A stretch of 11,927 nt of DNA. Source: Gaiellasilicea sp051005735. Its GTDB lineage: Bacteria; Actinomycetota; Thermoleophilia; Gaiellales; Gaiellaceae. Below the pieces are notes generated by a model that did no database searches, was not told the origin of the DNA, and worked only from the letters and a program-made list of their open reading frames with translations. Positions 6,706 to 11,927 of the stretch are shown piece after piece. The DNA lies in contig JBPCJB010000245.1 in the NCBI GenBank assembly GCA_051005735.1, positions 1-11,927 of the forward strand, read 5' to 3'. A program made the translations under genes and the position numbers. How positions within the stretch are numbered: position 1 is the first letter of the stretch; the number at the start of each line of letters is the position of its first letter.

Positions 6706-9112
6706 CGAGAGCGGCCAGCTCACGCTGGTTGCGGGCGAGCTTCTCGCGCTCCGCCTCGACCACGTCGGGCTTCGCGTTCGCGACGAAGTTCTCGTTCGCG
6801 AGCATCCGCTCGCCACGCTCGATCTCTCTGCGCAGGCGAGTGAGCTCGGCCTCGGCGTTCCCGTTCGCCTTCGCGCGCTCCGGGCGGACGACGGCTGTGA
6901 AGATGCGCAGCTCGTCGCCTTCGAGCTCGACCGCGACCCCGCTGCGCCGGAAGATCGCGGCGGCCTCCTGGATGCGGTCGAGGGCGAGCAGGTCGGCGGC
7001 ATGCTCGCCCTCGGGTTCCGGCCATTCGGCCACGATCAGCCGTGTCTCGTGGAACTGCGACCAGATCTCCTCGGTCACGTGCGGCATGACGGGATGGAGC
7101 AGCTTCAGCAGGCGCTCGAGAGCTGCGAGCGCCGTCGCCCGCACCTCAGTCTCCCCGAGCCGCGGCTTGATCGCCTCCGCGTACCAGTCGCAGAAATCGT
7201 CGAAGGTGAGGCGGTAGAGGGATTGCACCGACGGCGAGAAGTCGAACCGCGCCCACGCAGCCTCGACCTCCGCCTGGACGGCGTCGATCCGCGCGACGAG
7301 CCAGCGCTCCTCGAGGCTCTGCGGCCGGGACTCCGGCTCGACGCGCTCCGAGAGGAGGAGCCGCGAGACGTTCCAGAGCTTGTTCGCGAGCTTGCGCCCC
7401 TCCTCGATCGCCCCCTCGGCGAAGCGGACGTCCTGGGTCGACGACATTTTCAGGAGCCCATAGCGCGTCGCATCGGCGCCGTGCTTCTCGATCACGTCCA
7501 GCGGATCGACCCCGGTCCCGAGGCTCTTCGACATCCGCCGGCCGTCGGCCGCGAGAATCGTCGAGTGGATGATCACGTCGGTGAAGGGAGGCTCGCCCAT
7601 CAGCTCGAGCCCCGTCCAGATCATCCGGTTCTCCCAGAGACGGATGATCTCGCGCGCGGTCGAGTTGACGTTGCCGGGGTAGTAGCGCGCGAGCTCGACA
7701 GTCTGCTCCGGCCAGCCGAGGGTCGCGTAGGGCCAGAGCGCGGACGAGAACCAGGTGTCGAGCACGTCCGGGTCGCGCTCGAGCTCGGCGCTCCCGCACT
7801 CGGCGCAGCCGTCGGGTGGCGGCCAGGCGCAGGTGACGTGTCCGTCCGGGCAGTACCAGAGCGGCTGCTGATGTCCCCACCAGAGCTGGCGCGAGATGTT
7901 CCAGTCCGGGATCGACTCGAACGAGCGGATCGCGAATTGATGCTGGCTCTCGGGGTGGTAGCGCACGCGCCGCTCGCGCAGCGCCTCGAGCGCGGGCCGA
8001 GCGGGTTCTTCCATCGCGCACCACCACTGGAGCGAGATCAGGGGCTCGATCCGCGTGTGGCAGCGCTCGCAGGTGCCGACGGAGTGCCGGTAGCTCTGGC
8101 GCTTCTCGAGCTGGTCGTGCTTCTTCAGCCAGGCGAGAACGCGCTCGTCTGCCTCTTCCTGGGTCAGACCGGCGAGCTCGCCTGCTTCCTCGTTCATTCG
8201 CCCGTCCGGCCCGATCACAGTCAGCACGGGGAGCCCGTGGTCGGCGCCGATCGCGAAGTCTGTCGCGTCGTGGCCGGGCGTGACCTTCAGTGCCCCCGAC
8301 CCGAAGCCGAGCTCGACGCGCTCGTCCGCGATCACGGGCACGCGCTTTTCCACGAACGGCACGATCACCTCCTTGCCGATCGCGTCGCGATACCGCTCGT
8401 CGTCGGGGTTCACCGCCACGGCGACATCGGCGAGGATCGTCGCCGGTCGGACGGTCGCGATCGTCAGGCTGCCCCGCCCGTCCGCGAGGGGGCCGTCGGC
8501 GAACAGGTAGCGCGCGTAGGTCAGCGCGTCGTCTACCTCCACGTGCTCGACCTCGAGGTCGGAGATCGCGGTCTCGTGGAACGGGCACCAGTTCACGAGC
8601 CGGTTCGCCCGATAGAGCCAACCGCGCTCCCAGAGATGGACGAAGAAGCGCATCACGGCCTCGATGTAGGCGTCGTCCATGGTGAATCGCTCGCGGCCGT
8701 AGTCCAGCGAGGCGCCGAGCCGGCGGAACTGGCCCATGATCGTCCTGCCGGTCGCGTCGAGGTGCTCCCAGACGCGCTCGACGAACGCCTCGCGGCCGAG
8801 CTCCTTCCGCGAGGTTCCCTCCTGCACGAGCTGCTTCTCGACCACGTTCTGCGTCGCGATCCCCGCGTGGTCGTAGCCGGGTTGCCAGAGCGTGTCGAAC
8901 CCGCGCAGGCGGTGCCAGCGGATCAGAAGGTCCTGAATCGACCCGTTCAGCGCGTGACCCATGTGCAGCGCGCCCGTGACGTTCGGGGGCGGCACGCAGA
9001 TCACGAAGGTCTCGTCGTGCCGCGCGCCGGCCCCGGCCGCGTAGAGGCCCTCCTCCTCCCAGGTGCGCTGCCAGCGCTCCTCGACGCCCTGCGGCTTGTA
9101 GAGCGGCTCCAT
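6692..9112 (-). CDS. valS: Valyl-tRNA synthetase
   Basis: This class Ia aminoacyl-tRNA synthetase of 806 residues charges tRNA-Val in the cytosol. It starts MEPLYKPQGVEERW and has PPPNVTGALHMGHAL (HMGH 50-53), GYDHAGIATQ, the CP1 editing domain (TIATVRPATILADVAVAV and GHDATDF), a Cys cluster in TCERCHTRIEP, CPDGH and CAECGS, DVLDTWFSSALWP, and the adenylate-binding RMSKS (526-530) in place of the common KMSKS. The anticodon-binding domain (NKLWNVSR, FCDWYAE, HPVMPHVTEEIW) and a C-terminal coiled coil (about 755-803) follow. It is somewhat shorter than E. coli ValS (951) but complete. Transcription probably starts in the 69-base gap after the thioesterase gene; TACGAT lies six bases before the ATG and no T-box fits there. 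Downstream genes overlap it. Confidence 0.97.
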   Translation of the reverse strand: MEPLYKPQGVEERWQRTWEEEGLYAAGAGARHDETFVICVPPPNVTGALHMGHALNGSIQDLLIRWHRLRGFDTLWQPGYDHAGIATQNVVEKQLVQEGTSRKELGREAFVERVWEHLDATGRTIMGQFRRLGASLDYGRERFTMDDAYIEAVMRFFVHLWERGWLYRANRLVNWCPFHETAISDLEVEHVEVDDALTYARYLFADGPLADGRGSLTIATVRPATILADVAVAVNPDDERYRDAIGKEVIVPFVEKRVPVIADERVELGFGSGALKVTPGHDATDFAIGADHGLPVLTVIGPDGRMNEEAGELAGLTQEEADERVLAWLKKHDQLEKRQSYRHSVGTCERCHTRIEPLISLQWWCAMEEPARPALEALRERRVRYHPESQHQFAIRSFESIPDWNISRQLWWGHQQPLWYCPDGHVTCAWPPPDGCAECGSAELERDPDVLDTWFSSALWPYATLGWPEQTVELARYYPGNVNSTAREIIRLWENRMIWTGLELMGEPPFTDVIIHSTILAADGRRMSKSLGTGVDPLDVIEKHGADATRYGLLKMSSTQDVRFAEGAIEEGRKLANKLWNVSRLLLSERVEPESRPQSLEERWLVARIDAVQAEVEAAWARFDFSPSVQSLYRLTFDDFCDWYAEAIKPRLGETEVRATALAALERLLKLLHPVMPHVTEEIWSQFHETRLIVAEWPEPEGEHAADLLALDRIQEAAAIFRRSGVAVELEGDELRIFTAVVRPERAKANGNAEAELTRLRREIERGERMLANENFVANAKPDVVEAEREKLARNQRELAALDDVR

Positions 9113-9131
9113 GCCGCCATCGTAGGGCGGC
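9113..9131 (-). promoter_or_regulatory. Hairpin GCCGCC-N7-GGCGGC and -10-like TACGAT directly before valS
   Basis: A perfect 6-bp inverted repeat (9113-9118 with 9126-9131) touches the valS start codon. Its loop contains TACGAT on the minus strand (9124-9119), which is followed by six bases and then ATG, the same geometry as at maf and hxlR. The -35 region is poor, so a promoter is plausible but weak. If transcription starts further upstream, the hairpin could instead mask the translation start. The rest of the gap (9132-9181) shows nothing I recognise. Confidence 0.3.
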
Positions 9132-9181
9132 CGATCGGATCGGGGGTCAGGCAGCGACTATGTTCAGAATGTAGACGGGGC

Positions 9182-9619
9182 TCAGCGTAGGATCAAGCAG
9201 GTCGTCGTCCCGTGGGCAATCAGCTTGCCGGCCGGATCGACGACCCTTCCCTCGGCCGTGGCGACCCGCGAGCCCAGGTGGATGACCGTGCCCTCGCAGC
9301 GGACGAGACCGGTATCGACCGTCATCGGCCGGACGAAGTTCGTCTTCACTTCGAGCGTCGTGTAGCGGACGCCTGCCCCTAGCGACGAGTGGACCGCGCA
9401 CCCCATCGCAGAGTCGAGCAGCGTCATCGCGACGCCGCCGTGCACGGTGCCGATCGGGTTGTAGTGCTGCGGGCCGGGCTCGAACTCGAAGACGGCGTGA
9501 CCCAGCTCGATCTCCGCGCCGCGGAAGCCCATCAGCTCCGCGATCGGCGGCGGCGGCAGCTCGCCGGCGAAGATCGCTCGGATCGTGTCGAGGCCCGAGA
9601 GCTCCACCGCCTGGGACAT
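9182..9619 (-). CDS. PaaI-family hotdog thioesterase (second of a tandem pair)
   Basis: This 145-residue protein is a single hotdog domain of the PaaI/4HBT group, cytosolic enzymes that hydrolyse acyl- or aryl-CoA thioesters. The active-site region is HYNPIGTVHGGVAMTLLDSAMG, with the HGG turn (60-62) and the probable catalytic Asp69. TTLEVKTNFVRP and IHLGSRVATAEG are the usual following strands. ATG 9619 shares one base with the stop of the upstream paralogue (TAATG), so translation is coupled. A longer frame reaching 10177 is the shadow of that paralogue. The two proteins align without gaps from the shared LPPPP, about 68 of 124 positions identical by hand count. They therefore arose by tandem duplication and may form mixed dimers or divide substrates. 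The substrate is unknown. Confidence 0.9.
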   Translation of the reverse strand: MSQAVELSGLDTIRAIFAGELPPPPIAELMGFRGAEIELGHAVFEFEPGPQHYNPIGTVHGGVAMTLLDSAMGCAVHSSLGAGVRYTTLEVKTNFVRPMTVDTGLVRCEGTVIHLGSRVATAEGRVVDPAGKLIAHGTTTCLILR

Positions 9620-10143
9620 TACGCGGCGAGCCGCTTCTCGCGGTGCGCAGCGAGGATCATCGAGGTCGAGCTCGAGGTCGCGTAGAGCGTGCCGGTCGCG
9701 CCGAGGAGCTTCGCCTCCGCGGTTGCGATTCGGCTGCCCTGGTGGATGACGCGGCCCTCTGCGCGCAGCGGACCCGTGGCGAGGGTGACGGGGCGGACGA
9801 AGCTCGTCTTCAGCTCGACGGTCGCGTATGTCACCCCGGCCTCGAGCTCGGAGTGGACCGCGCAGCTCATCGCGGTGTCGAGGATCGTCGTCACGATCCC
9901 GCCGTGCACGGCGCCGAGCGCGTTGTAGTGCTCCTCGCGCGGCTCGTAGGCGAAGACGACGAAACCGGGGGAGACGAACGCCGGCTCGAAGCCGACGAGG
10001 TCGGCGACGGGCGGCGGCGGGAGCTGACGCCCTGCAATCCGGTGTAGGAGCTCGAGGCCGGTCAGCTCGTGCGCGGCGAGGCGCAGCTCGGCGGGGTCCT
10101 GCCAGGTGACGACGCGGTAGCGATCGGTTGCCGCGAGATCCAT
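9619..10143 (-). CDS. PaaI-family hotdog thioesterase (first of a tandem pair)
   Basis: This 174-residue hotdog-fold thioesterase has a 40-residue N-terminal extension (MDLAATDRYRVVTWQDPAEL...) before the domain. The domain carries HYNALGAVHGGIVTTILDTAMS with HGG 80-82 and the likely catalytic Asp89, and later FVRPVT and IHQGSRIATAEA. The ATG at 10143 is chosen because AGGAG lies six bases upstream (10150-10154), the best Shine-Dalgarno in the window; an in-frame ATG at 10209 would run through the promoter. The gene is divergent from the HxlR-type regulator with overlapping promoters and two palindromes in between, so it is very probably the regulator's target. The extension, DPAELRLAAHELTGLELLHRI, resembles the first helix of longer PaaI relatives. 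Substrates are not deducible; induction by aromatic or aldehyde stress would fit HxlR control. Confidence 0.9.
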   Translation of the reverse strand: MDLAATDRYRVVTWQDPAELRLAAHELTGLELLHRIAGRQLPPPPVADLVGFEPAFVSPGFVVFAYEPREEHYNALGAVHGGIVTTILDTAMSCAVHSELEAGVTYATVELKTSFVRPVTLATGPLRAEGRVIHQGSRIATAEAKLLGATGTLYATSSSTSMILAAHREKRLAA

Positions 10144-10162
10144 CGCGCGCTCCTCTCGGGTT

Positions 10163-10179
10163 GGTTGCAGCATGCAACC
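10163..10179. promoter_or_regulatory. Palindrome GGTTGCA-N3-TGCAACC, candidate HxlR operator over the thioesterase start site
   Basis: This is a perfect 7-bp inverted repeat with centre gca. It begins two bases downstream of the predicted thioesterase -10 box (TAGAGT), so it covers the expected transcription start and early leader. A bound dimer would block that promoter. Half-site GTTGC recurs in the second palindrome at 10190-10212. Confidence 0.6.
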
Positions 10180-10180
10180 G

Positions 10181-10209
10181 ACTCTACAAGAGTTGGTTTT
10201 GTTTTGCAA
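10181..10209 (-). promoter_or_regulatory. Promoter of the thioesterase operon
   Basis: On the minus strand -35 TTGCAA (10209-10204), a 17-base spacer and -10 TAGAGT (10186-10181) form a good primary sigma-factor promoter. The mRNA would have a leader of about 30 bases containing the Shine-Dalgarno at 10150-10154. It is interleaved with the hxlR promoter on the other strand. Confidence 0.6.
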
Positions 10210-10212
10210 CTC
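10190..10212. promoter_or_regulatory. Inverted repeat GAGTTG-N11-CAACTC, candidate second HxlR operator
   Basis: A perfect 6-bp inverted repeat spans the -35 region and spacer of the hxlR promoter and the -35 box of the thioesterase promoter. Its TTG/CAA half-sites share the GTTG core of the first palindrome. Binding here would repress both directions and give autoregulation. The symmetry is observed, the function inferred. Confidence 0.5.
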
Positions 10213-10221
10213 GTCTATGCT
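10193..10221 (+). promoter_or_regulatory. Promoter of hxlR, leaderless
   Basis: -35 TTGGTT (10193-10198), a 17-base spacer and -10 TATGCT (10216-10221), then six bases to the ATG. There is no room for a Shine-Dalgarno, so the transcript should begin at or within a base of the start codon. Confidence 0.6.
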
Positions 10222-10227
10222 CCGGTA

Positions 10228-10692
10228 ATGGTCTGGAAAACGTTCGGCCGCGAGAACTGCTCGCTAGAGGCGACGGCATCGGTCATCGGCGATCGGCAGA
10301 CGCTGCTCGTTCTGCGGGAGAGCTTCCTCCGCGTCCGACGCTTCGGCGAGCTCCAGCGGAACACGGGCCTCGCGCGGAACATCCTCGCGGATCGCCTGCA
10401 AGCCCTCGTCGGCAACGGGATTCTCGAGCGTCGCGAGTACCAGGAGCGGCCGCAACGCTTCGAGTATCGGCTGACTCAGAAGGGGCTCGACCTCTACCCC
10501 ATCCTGCTCGGGTTGATGGAGTGGGGCGCCAAGTACGAGACGGGCAAGGAAGGGACGCTCGTCACGCTCCGCCACACGGCATGCGGCCACGTCGGCTCGC
10601 CCCACCTCGCTTGCCCCGGTTGCGGTGAGCCGGTGACCGCGCGGGAGATGGAGGCTCTCCCCGGAACGGGCGCCGTGCTGAACACGGCGTAG
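10228..10692 (+). CDS. HxlR-family winged-helix regulator with C-terminal Cys motif
   Basis: This 154-residue protein is a MarR/HxlR-type winged helix. Residues 9-21 (ENCSLEATASVIG) place Cys11 where HxlR proteins such as YodB and HypR carry their redox- or electrophile-sensing cysteine. LVLRESFLRVRRFGELQ and RNILADRLQALVGNGILERREY (about 27-71) are the recognition region, and QRFEYRLTQKGLDLYPILLGLMEWG (76-100) is the wing and dimer helix. An extra tail has CGH (119-121) and CPGC (129-132), a small possible zinc-binding knuckle seen in one branch of the family. ATG 10228 is set by the -10 box six bases upstream; a frame reaching 10069 crosses the promoter. It is divergent from the thioesterase pair and probably represses it and itself through the palindromes between them. 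The inducer is unknown. Confidence 0.9.
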   Translation: MVWKTFGRENCSLEATASVIGDRQTLLVLRESFLRVRRFGELQRNTGLARNILADRLQALVGNGILERREYQERPQRFEYRLTQKGLDLYPILLGLMEWGAKYETGKEGTLVTLRHTACGHVGSPHLACPGCGEPVTAREMEALPGTGAVLNTA

Positions 10693-10749
10693 TCGCAGTA
10701 GCCGATCCGTTGCGCTCTCGTGACGGAATTGGCACAAAGCGCCACGGGC

Positions 10750-10767
10750 TGGAGGTGTACACCTCCA
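10750..10767. promoter_or_regulatory. Perfect 18-bp palindrome TGGAGGTGTACACCTCCA, candidate RHH operator
   Basis: The sequence is its own reverse complement over 18 bases and is centred on TGTACA, the type of core used by ribbon-helix-helix (CopG/VapB-like) repressors. It ends 11 bases before the RHH start codon, so it should overlap the promoter or transcription start and allow autoregulation. TTGGCA at 10729-10734 could be a -35 box, but no good -10 lies at the right distance. Nothing else recognisable is present in 10693-10778. Confidence 0.55.
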
Positions 10768-10778
10768 CCTACATCCCG

Positions 10779-11003
10779 ATGAGCAGGCGCACGCAAATCA
10801 TCCTGACCGACCGGCAGCACGCGTTCCTCGTCAGCGAGGCGGTTCGCACCGGCCTCTCGATGGGCGAGTTCGTCAGGCGAGCAGTCGACGGAACGTATCG
10901 ACCGTTCGAGCGGCACAAGCTCTCGGGCTTCGAAGTCAACCTCGGACTCTGGAAGCGTCCTGACGCCGCCGTAGCCGGCAGGCGCCCGCCCGGAAGGCTG
11001 TAG
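10779..11003 (+). CDS. Orphan ribbon-helix-helix (CopG/VapB-like) DNA-binding protein
   Basis: The 74-residue product starts MSRRTQIILTDRQ: the strand RRTQIIL inserts in the major groove as an antiparallel pair in dimers, helix A is TDRQHAFLVSEAVRTG and helix B is SMGEFVRRAVDGTY. The C-terminal half (GFEVNLGLWKRPDAAVAGRR) resembles the toxin-binding tails of VapB-type antitoxins. No toxin gene follows: the palindromic element and convergent clpX come next, and HxlR lies upstream on the same strand. It is therefore either a solitary repressor or the remnant of a toxin-antitoxin pair. ATG 10779 is preferred over a frame reaching 10710, because the extension would translate through the 18-bp palindrome. 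The stop codon lies four bases from the left TAA repeat of the MITE-like element. Confidence 0.78.
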   Translation: MSRRTQIILTDRQHAFLVSEAVRTGLSMGEFVRRAVDGTYRPFERHKLSGFEVNLGLWKRPDAAVAGRRPPGRL

Positions 11004-11010
11004 ACGCTAA

Positions 11011-11170
11011 GAACTCCTTGCAGAATGAAGCCTTGAGCCATCGGGCCGCGCTGGGCAGCACGATCGCGGCGTCCTCAGTCGCCTCGATAGCGCTGCTATC
11101 GCTCCCTGCGTCCTTGCGCTCGCACCGCCCAGCGCACCCCGCCGGCGAAGCGTCATTCAGCAAGGAGTTC
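11011..11170. repeat. MITE-like palindromic element flanked by TAA repeats
   Basis: The two ends are 21-bp inverted repeats (11011-11031 and 11150-11170, outer bases GAACTCCTTGC / GCAAGGAGTTC) differing at two positions. Inside, GCGCTGGGC (11048-11056) pairs with GCCCAGCGC (11127-11135), and a perfect hairpin CGATAGC-gct-GCTATCG (11085-11101) sits at the centre, so the whole 160 bases can fold as one interrupted hairpin. TAA is present at both borders (11008-11010 and 11171-11173), as in a 3-bp target duplication. There is no transposase. It lies between the convergent ends of the RHH gene and clpX and may also stop transcription in both directions. Removing the element and one TAA leaves CGCTAAGCG and still gives clpX the same TAG stop, as expected of a clean insertion. 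The family is not recognised. Confidence 0.72.
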
Positions 11171-11927
11171 TAAGCGGATTCTTCGGCGAGCTCGCCGAGG
11201 TCGTCGACGATCCCGTCGGCGCTCGTCACGAGCGTGGGCTTGAGGCCCTTCGAGATCGTCTCCTTCGTGATCACGCACTTGGAGACGTCCTTGCGGCTCG
11301 GCAGCTCGAACATCACGTCGAGGAGGGCGTTCTCGATGATCGAGCGGAGGCCGCGGGCGCCGGTCTCGCGCGCGAGCGCCTTATCCGCGATCTCCCAGAG
11401 CGCATCGTCGCGGAATTCGAGCTCGATCGAGTCGTAGCCGAAGAAGCGCTGGTACTGGCGCGTGAGTGCGTTCTTGGGCTCGATCAGGATCTGGACGAGA
11501 TCCTCCCGGCGGAGCTGGTGCACCGCCGAGATCACGGGTAGCCGGCCGATGAACTCCGGGATCAGGCCGAAGTTGAGCAGATCCTCGGGCATCACCTTCG
11601 TCAGCATCTCCGCACTCTCGTCCGAGCGCTTGGAGCGAATCTCGCCGCCGAAGCCGACCGAGTTCTGACCGACCCGGCGGCCGATGATCTTGTCGAGGCC
11701 GGCGAAGGCTCCGCCGCAGATGAAGAGGATGTTCGTCGTGTCGATCGAGAGAAACTCCTGGTGCGGGTGCTTGCGTCCGCCCTGCGGCGGCACCGAGGCG
11801 ACCGTTCCCTCGAGGATCTTCAGGAGCGCCTGCTGGACGCCCTCGCCGGAGACGTCGCGCGTGATCGACGGGTTGTCGGCCTTGCGCGCGATCTTGTCGA
11901 CCTCGTCGATGTAGATGATCCCGGTCT
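11170..11927 (-). CDS. clpX: ATP-dependent Clp protease ATP-binding subunit ClpX (N-terminal part beyond right edge)
   Basis: ClpX is the hexameric AAA+ unfoldase that feeds substrates to ClpP. The visible 251 residues start within Walker B (TGIIYIDEVDKIARK) and include SITRDVSGEGVQQALLKILEG, the pore-loop region GGRKHPHQEF, sensor 1 ILFICGGAFAGLDKII, the IGF-type loop region around NSVGFGGEI, the arginine-finger segment PEFIGRLP, and sensor 2 GARGLRSIIE. The zinc finger and Walker A are outside the window. The TAG stop (11172-11170) lies on the border of the MITE-like element: its T and A come from the TAA repeat and its G from the element. The reading frame stays open beyond the stop for about 78 codons through the element. 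clpX upstream of valS is conserved in Actinobacteria; here thioesterase, HxlR and RHH genes have entered between them. Confidence 0.97.
   Translation of the reverse strand, partial: TGIIYIDEVDKIARKADNPSITRDVSGEGVQQALLKILEGTVASVPPQGGRKHPHQEFLSIDTTNILFICGGAFAGLDKIIGRRVGQNSVGFGGEIRSKRSDESAEMLTKVMPEDLLNFGLIPEFIGRLPVISAVHQLRREDLVQILIEPKNALTRQYQRFFGYDSIELEFRDDALWEIADKALARETGARGLRSIIENALLDVMFELPSRKDVSKCVITKETISKGLKPTLVTSADGIVDDLGELAEESA

Noticed and set aside
9113..9181. T-box riboswitch or other long leader control of valS
   Set aside because: The gap is only 69 bases, has no specifier stem or T-box consensus, and a leaderless or short leader fits better.
6146..9190. A 1014-codon open frame on the plus strand antisense to valS and the phosphoesterase
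   Set aside because: Composition is Arg/Leu/Asp/Glu-rich without domain motifs, and it mirrors the third-position GC bias of the clearly real minus-strand genes. It is a shadow frame.
10729..10757. A -35/-10 promoter for the RHH gene starting at TTGGCA
   Set aside because: At 17 bases the -10 position reads GAGGTG, which is not a match; only the palindrome is well supported there.
10936..11163. A possible 75-residue protein encoded inside the palindromic element
   Set aside because: Starts with TTG, has no Shine-Dalgarno and no recognised domain, and continues antisense into the RHH gene. It is better explained as the repeat itself, though the frame is noted as a finding.

Overview
The window is GC-rich chromosomal DNA (roughly two thirds G+C by eye, with strong G/C preference at third codon positions) from an actinobacterium. 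The core gene order clpX - valS - folC - ndk - mreB matches the block known from Streptomyces and other Actinobacteriota. The style of several proteins (the compact FolC, the two-TM double-zinc-ribbon protein, the RHH and XRE small proteins) suggests class Thermoleophilia, but that placement is an inference without a database search.

Layout from left to right. mreB (truncated by the left edge) is divergent from a short-chain dehydrogenase, which overlaps maf tail to tail. maf is divergent from a two-gene XRE regulator / nucleotidyltransferase module. That module ends immediately next to the end of a tightly packed minus-strand run, listed in transcription order: valS, a metallophosphoesterase, folC, a 37-residue membrane peptide, a two-TM zinc-ribbon protein, ndk and a SAM methyltransferase. 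Neighbours in this run overlap by 4 to 14 bases or lie 1 to 13 bases apart. Upstream of valS are two tandem paralogous hotdog thioesterases, divergent from an HxlR-family regulator. An orphan ribbon-helix-helix (RHH) protein follows. Then comes a 160-bp palindromic MITE-like element flanked by TAA direct repeats, and finally clpX, whose N-terminal part lies beyond the right edge.

The housekeeping genes cover translation (valS), folate (folC), nucleotide balance (ndk, maf), proteolysis (clpX) and cell shape (mreB). Accessory genes sit in the joints between them: XRE/nucleotidyltransferase, HxlR/thioesterases and RHH plus MITE. Each accessory regulator has its own palindrome at its promoter: GCCACA-N4-TGTGGC for XRE, GGTTGCA-N3-TGCAACC and GAGTTG-N11-CAACTC for HxlR, and a perfect 18-bp TGTACA-centred palindrome for RHH.

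A second theme is transcription start architecture. TANNNT-type -10 hexamers lie only 5-6 bases before the start codons of maf, xre, hxlR and possibly valS, with no Shine-Dalgarno in between, which points to leaderless mRNAs. The hexamer TAGACT occurs four times in the window, each time 5-12 bases upstream of a start codon and pointing at it. No rRNA, tRNA, CRISPR array, complete IS or prophage gene was seen.
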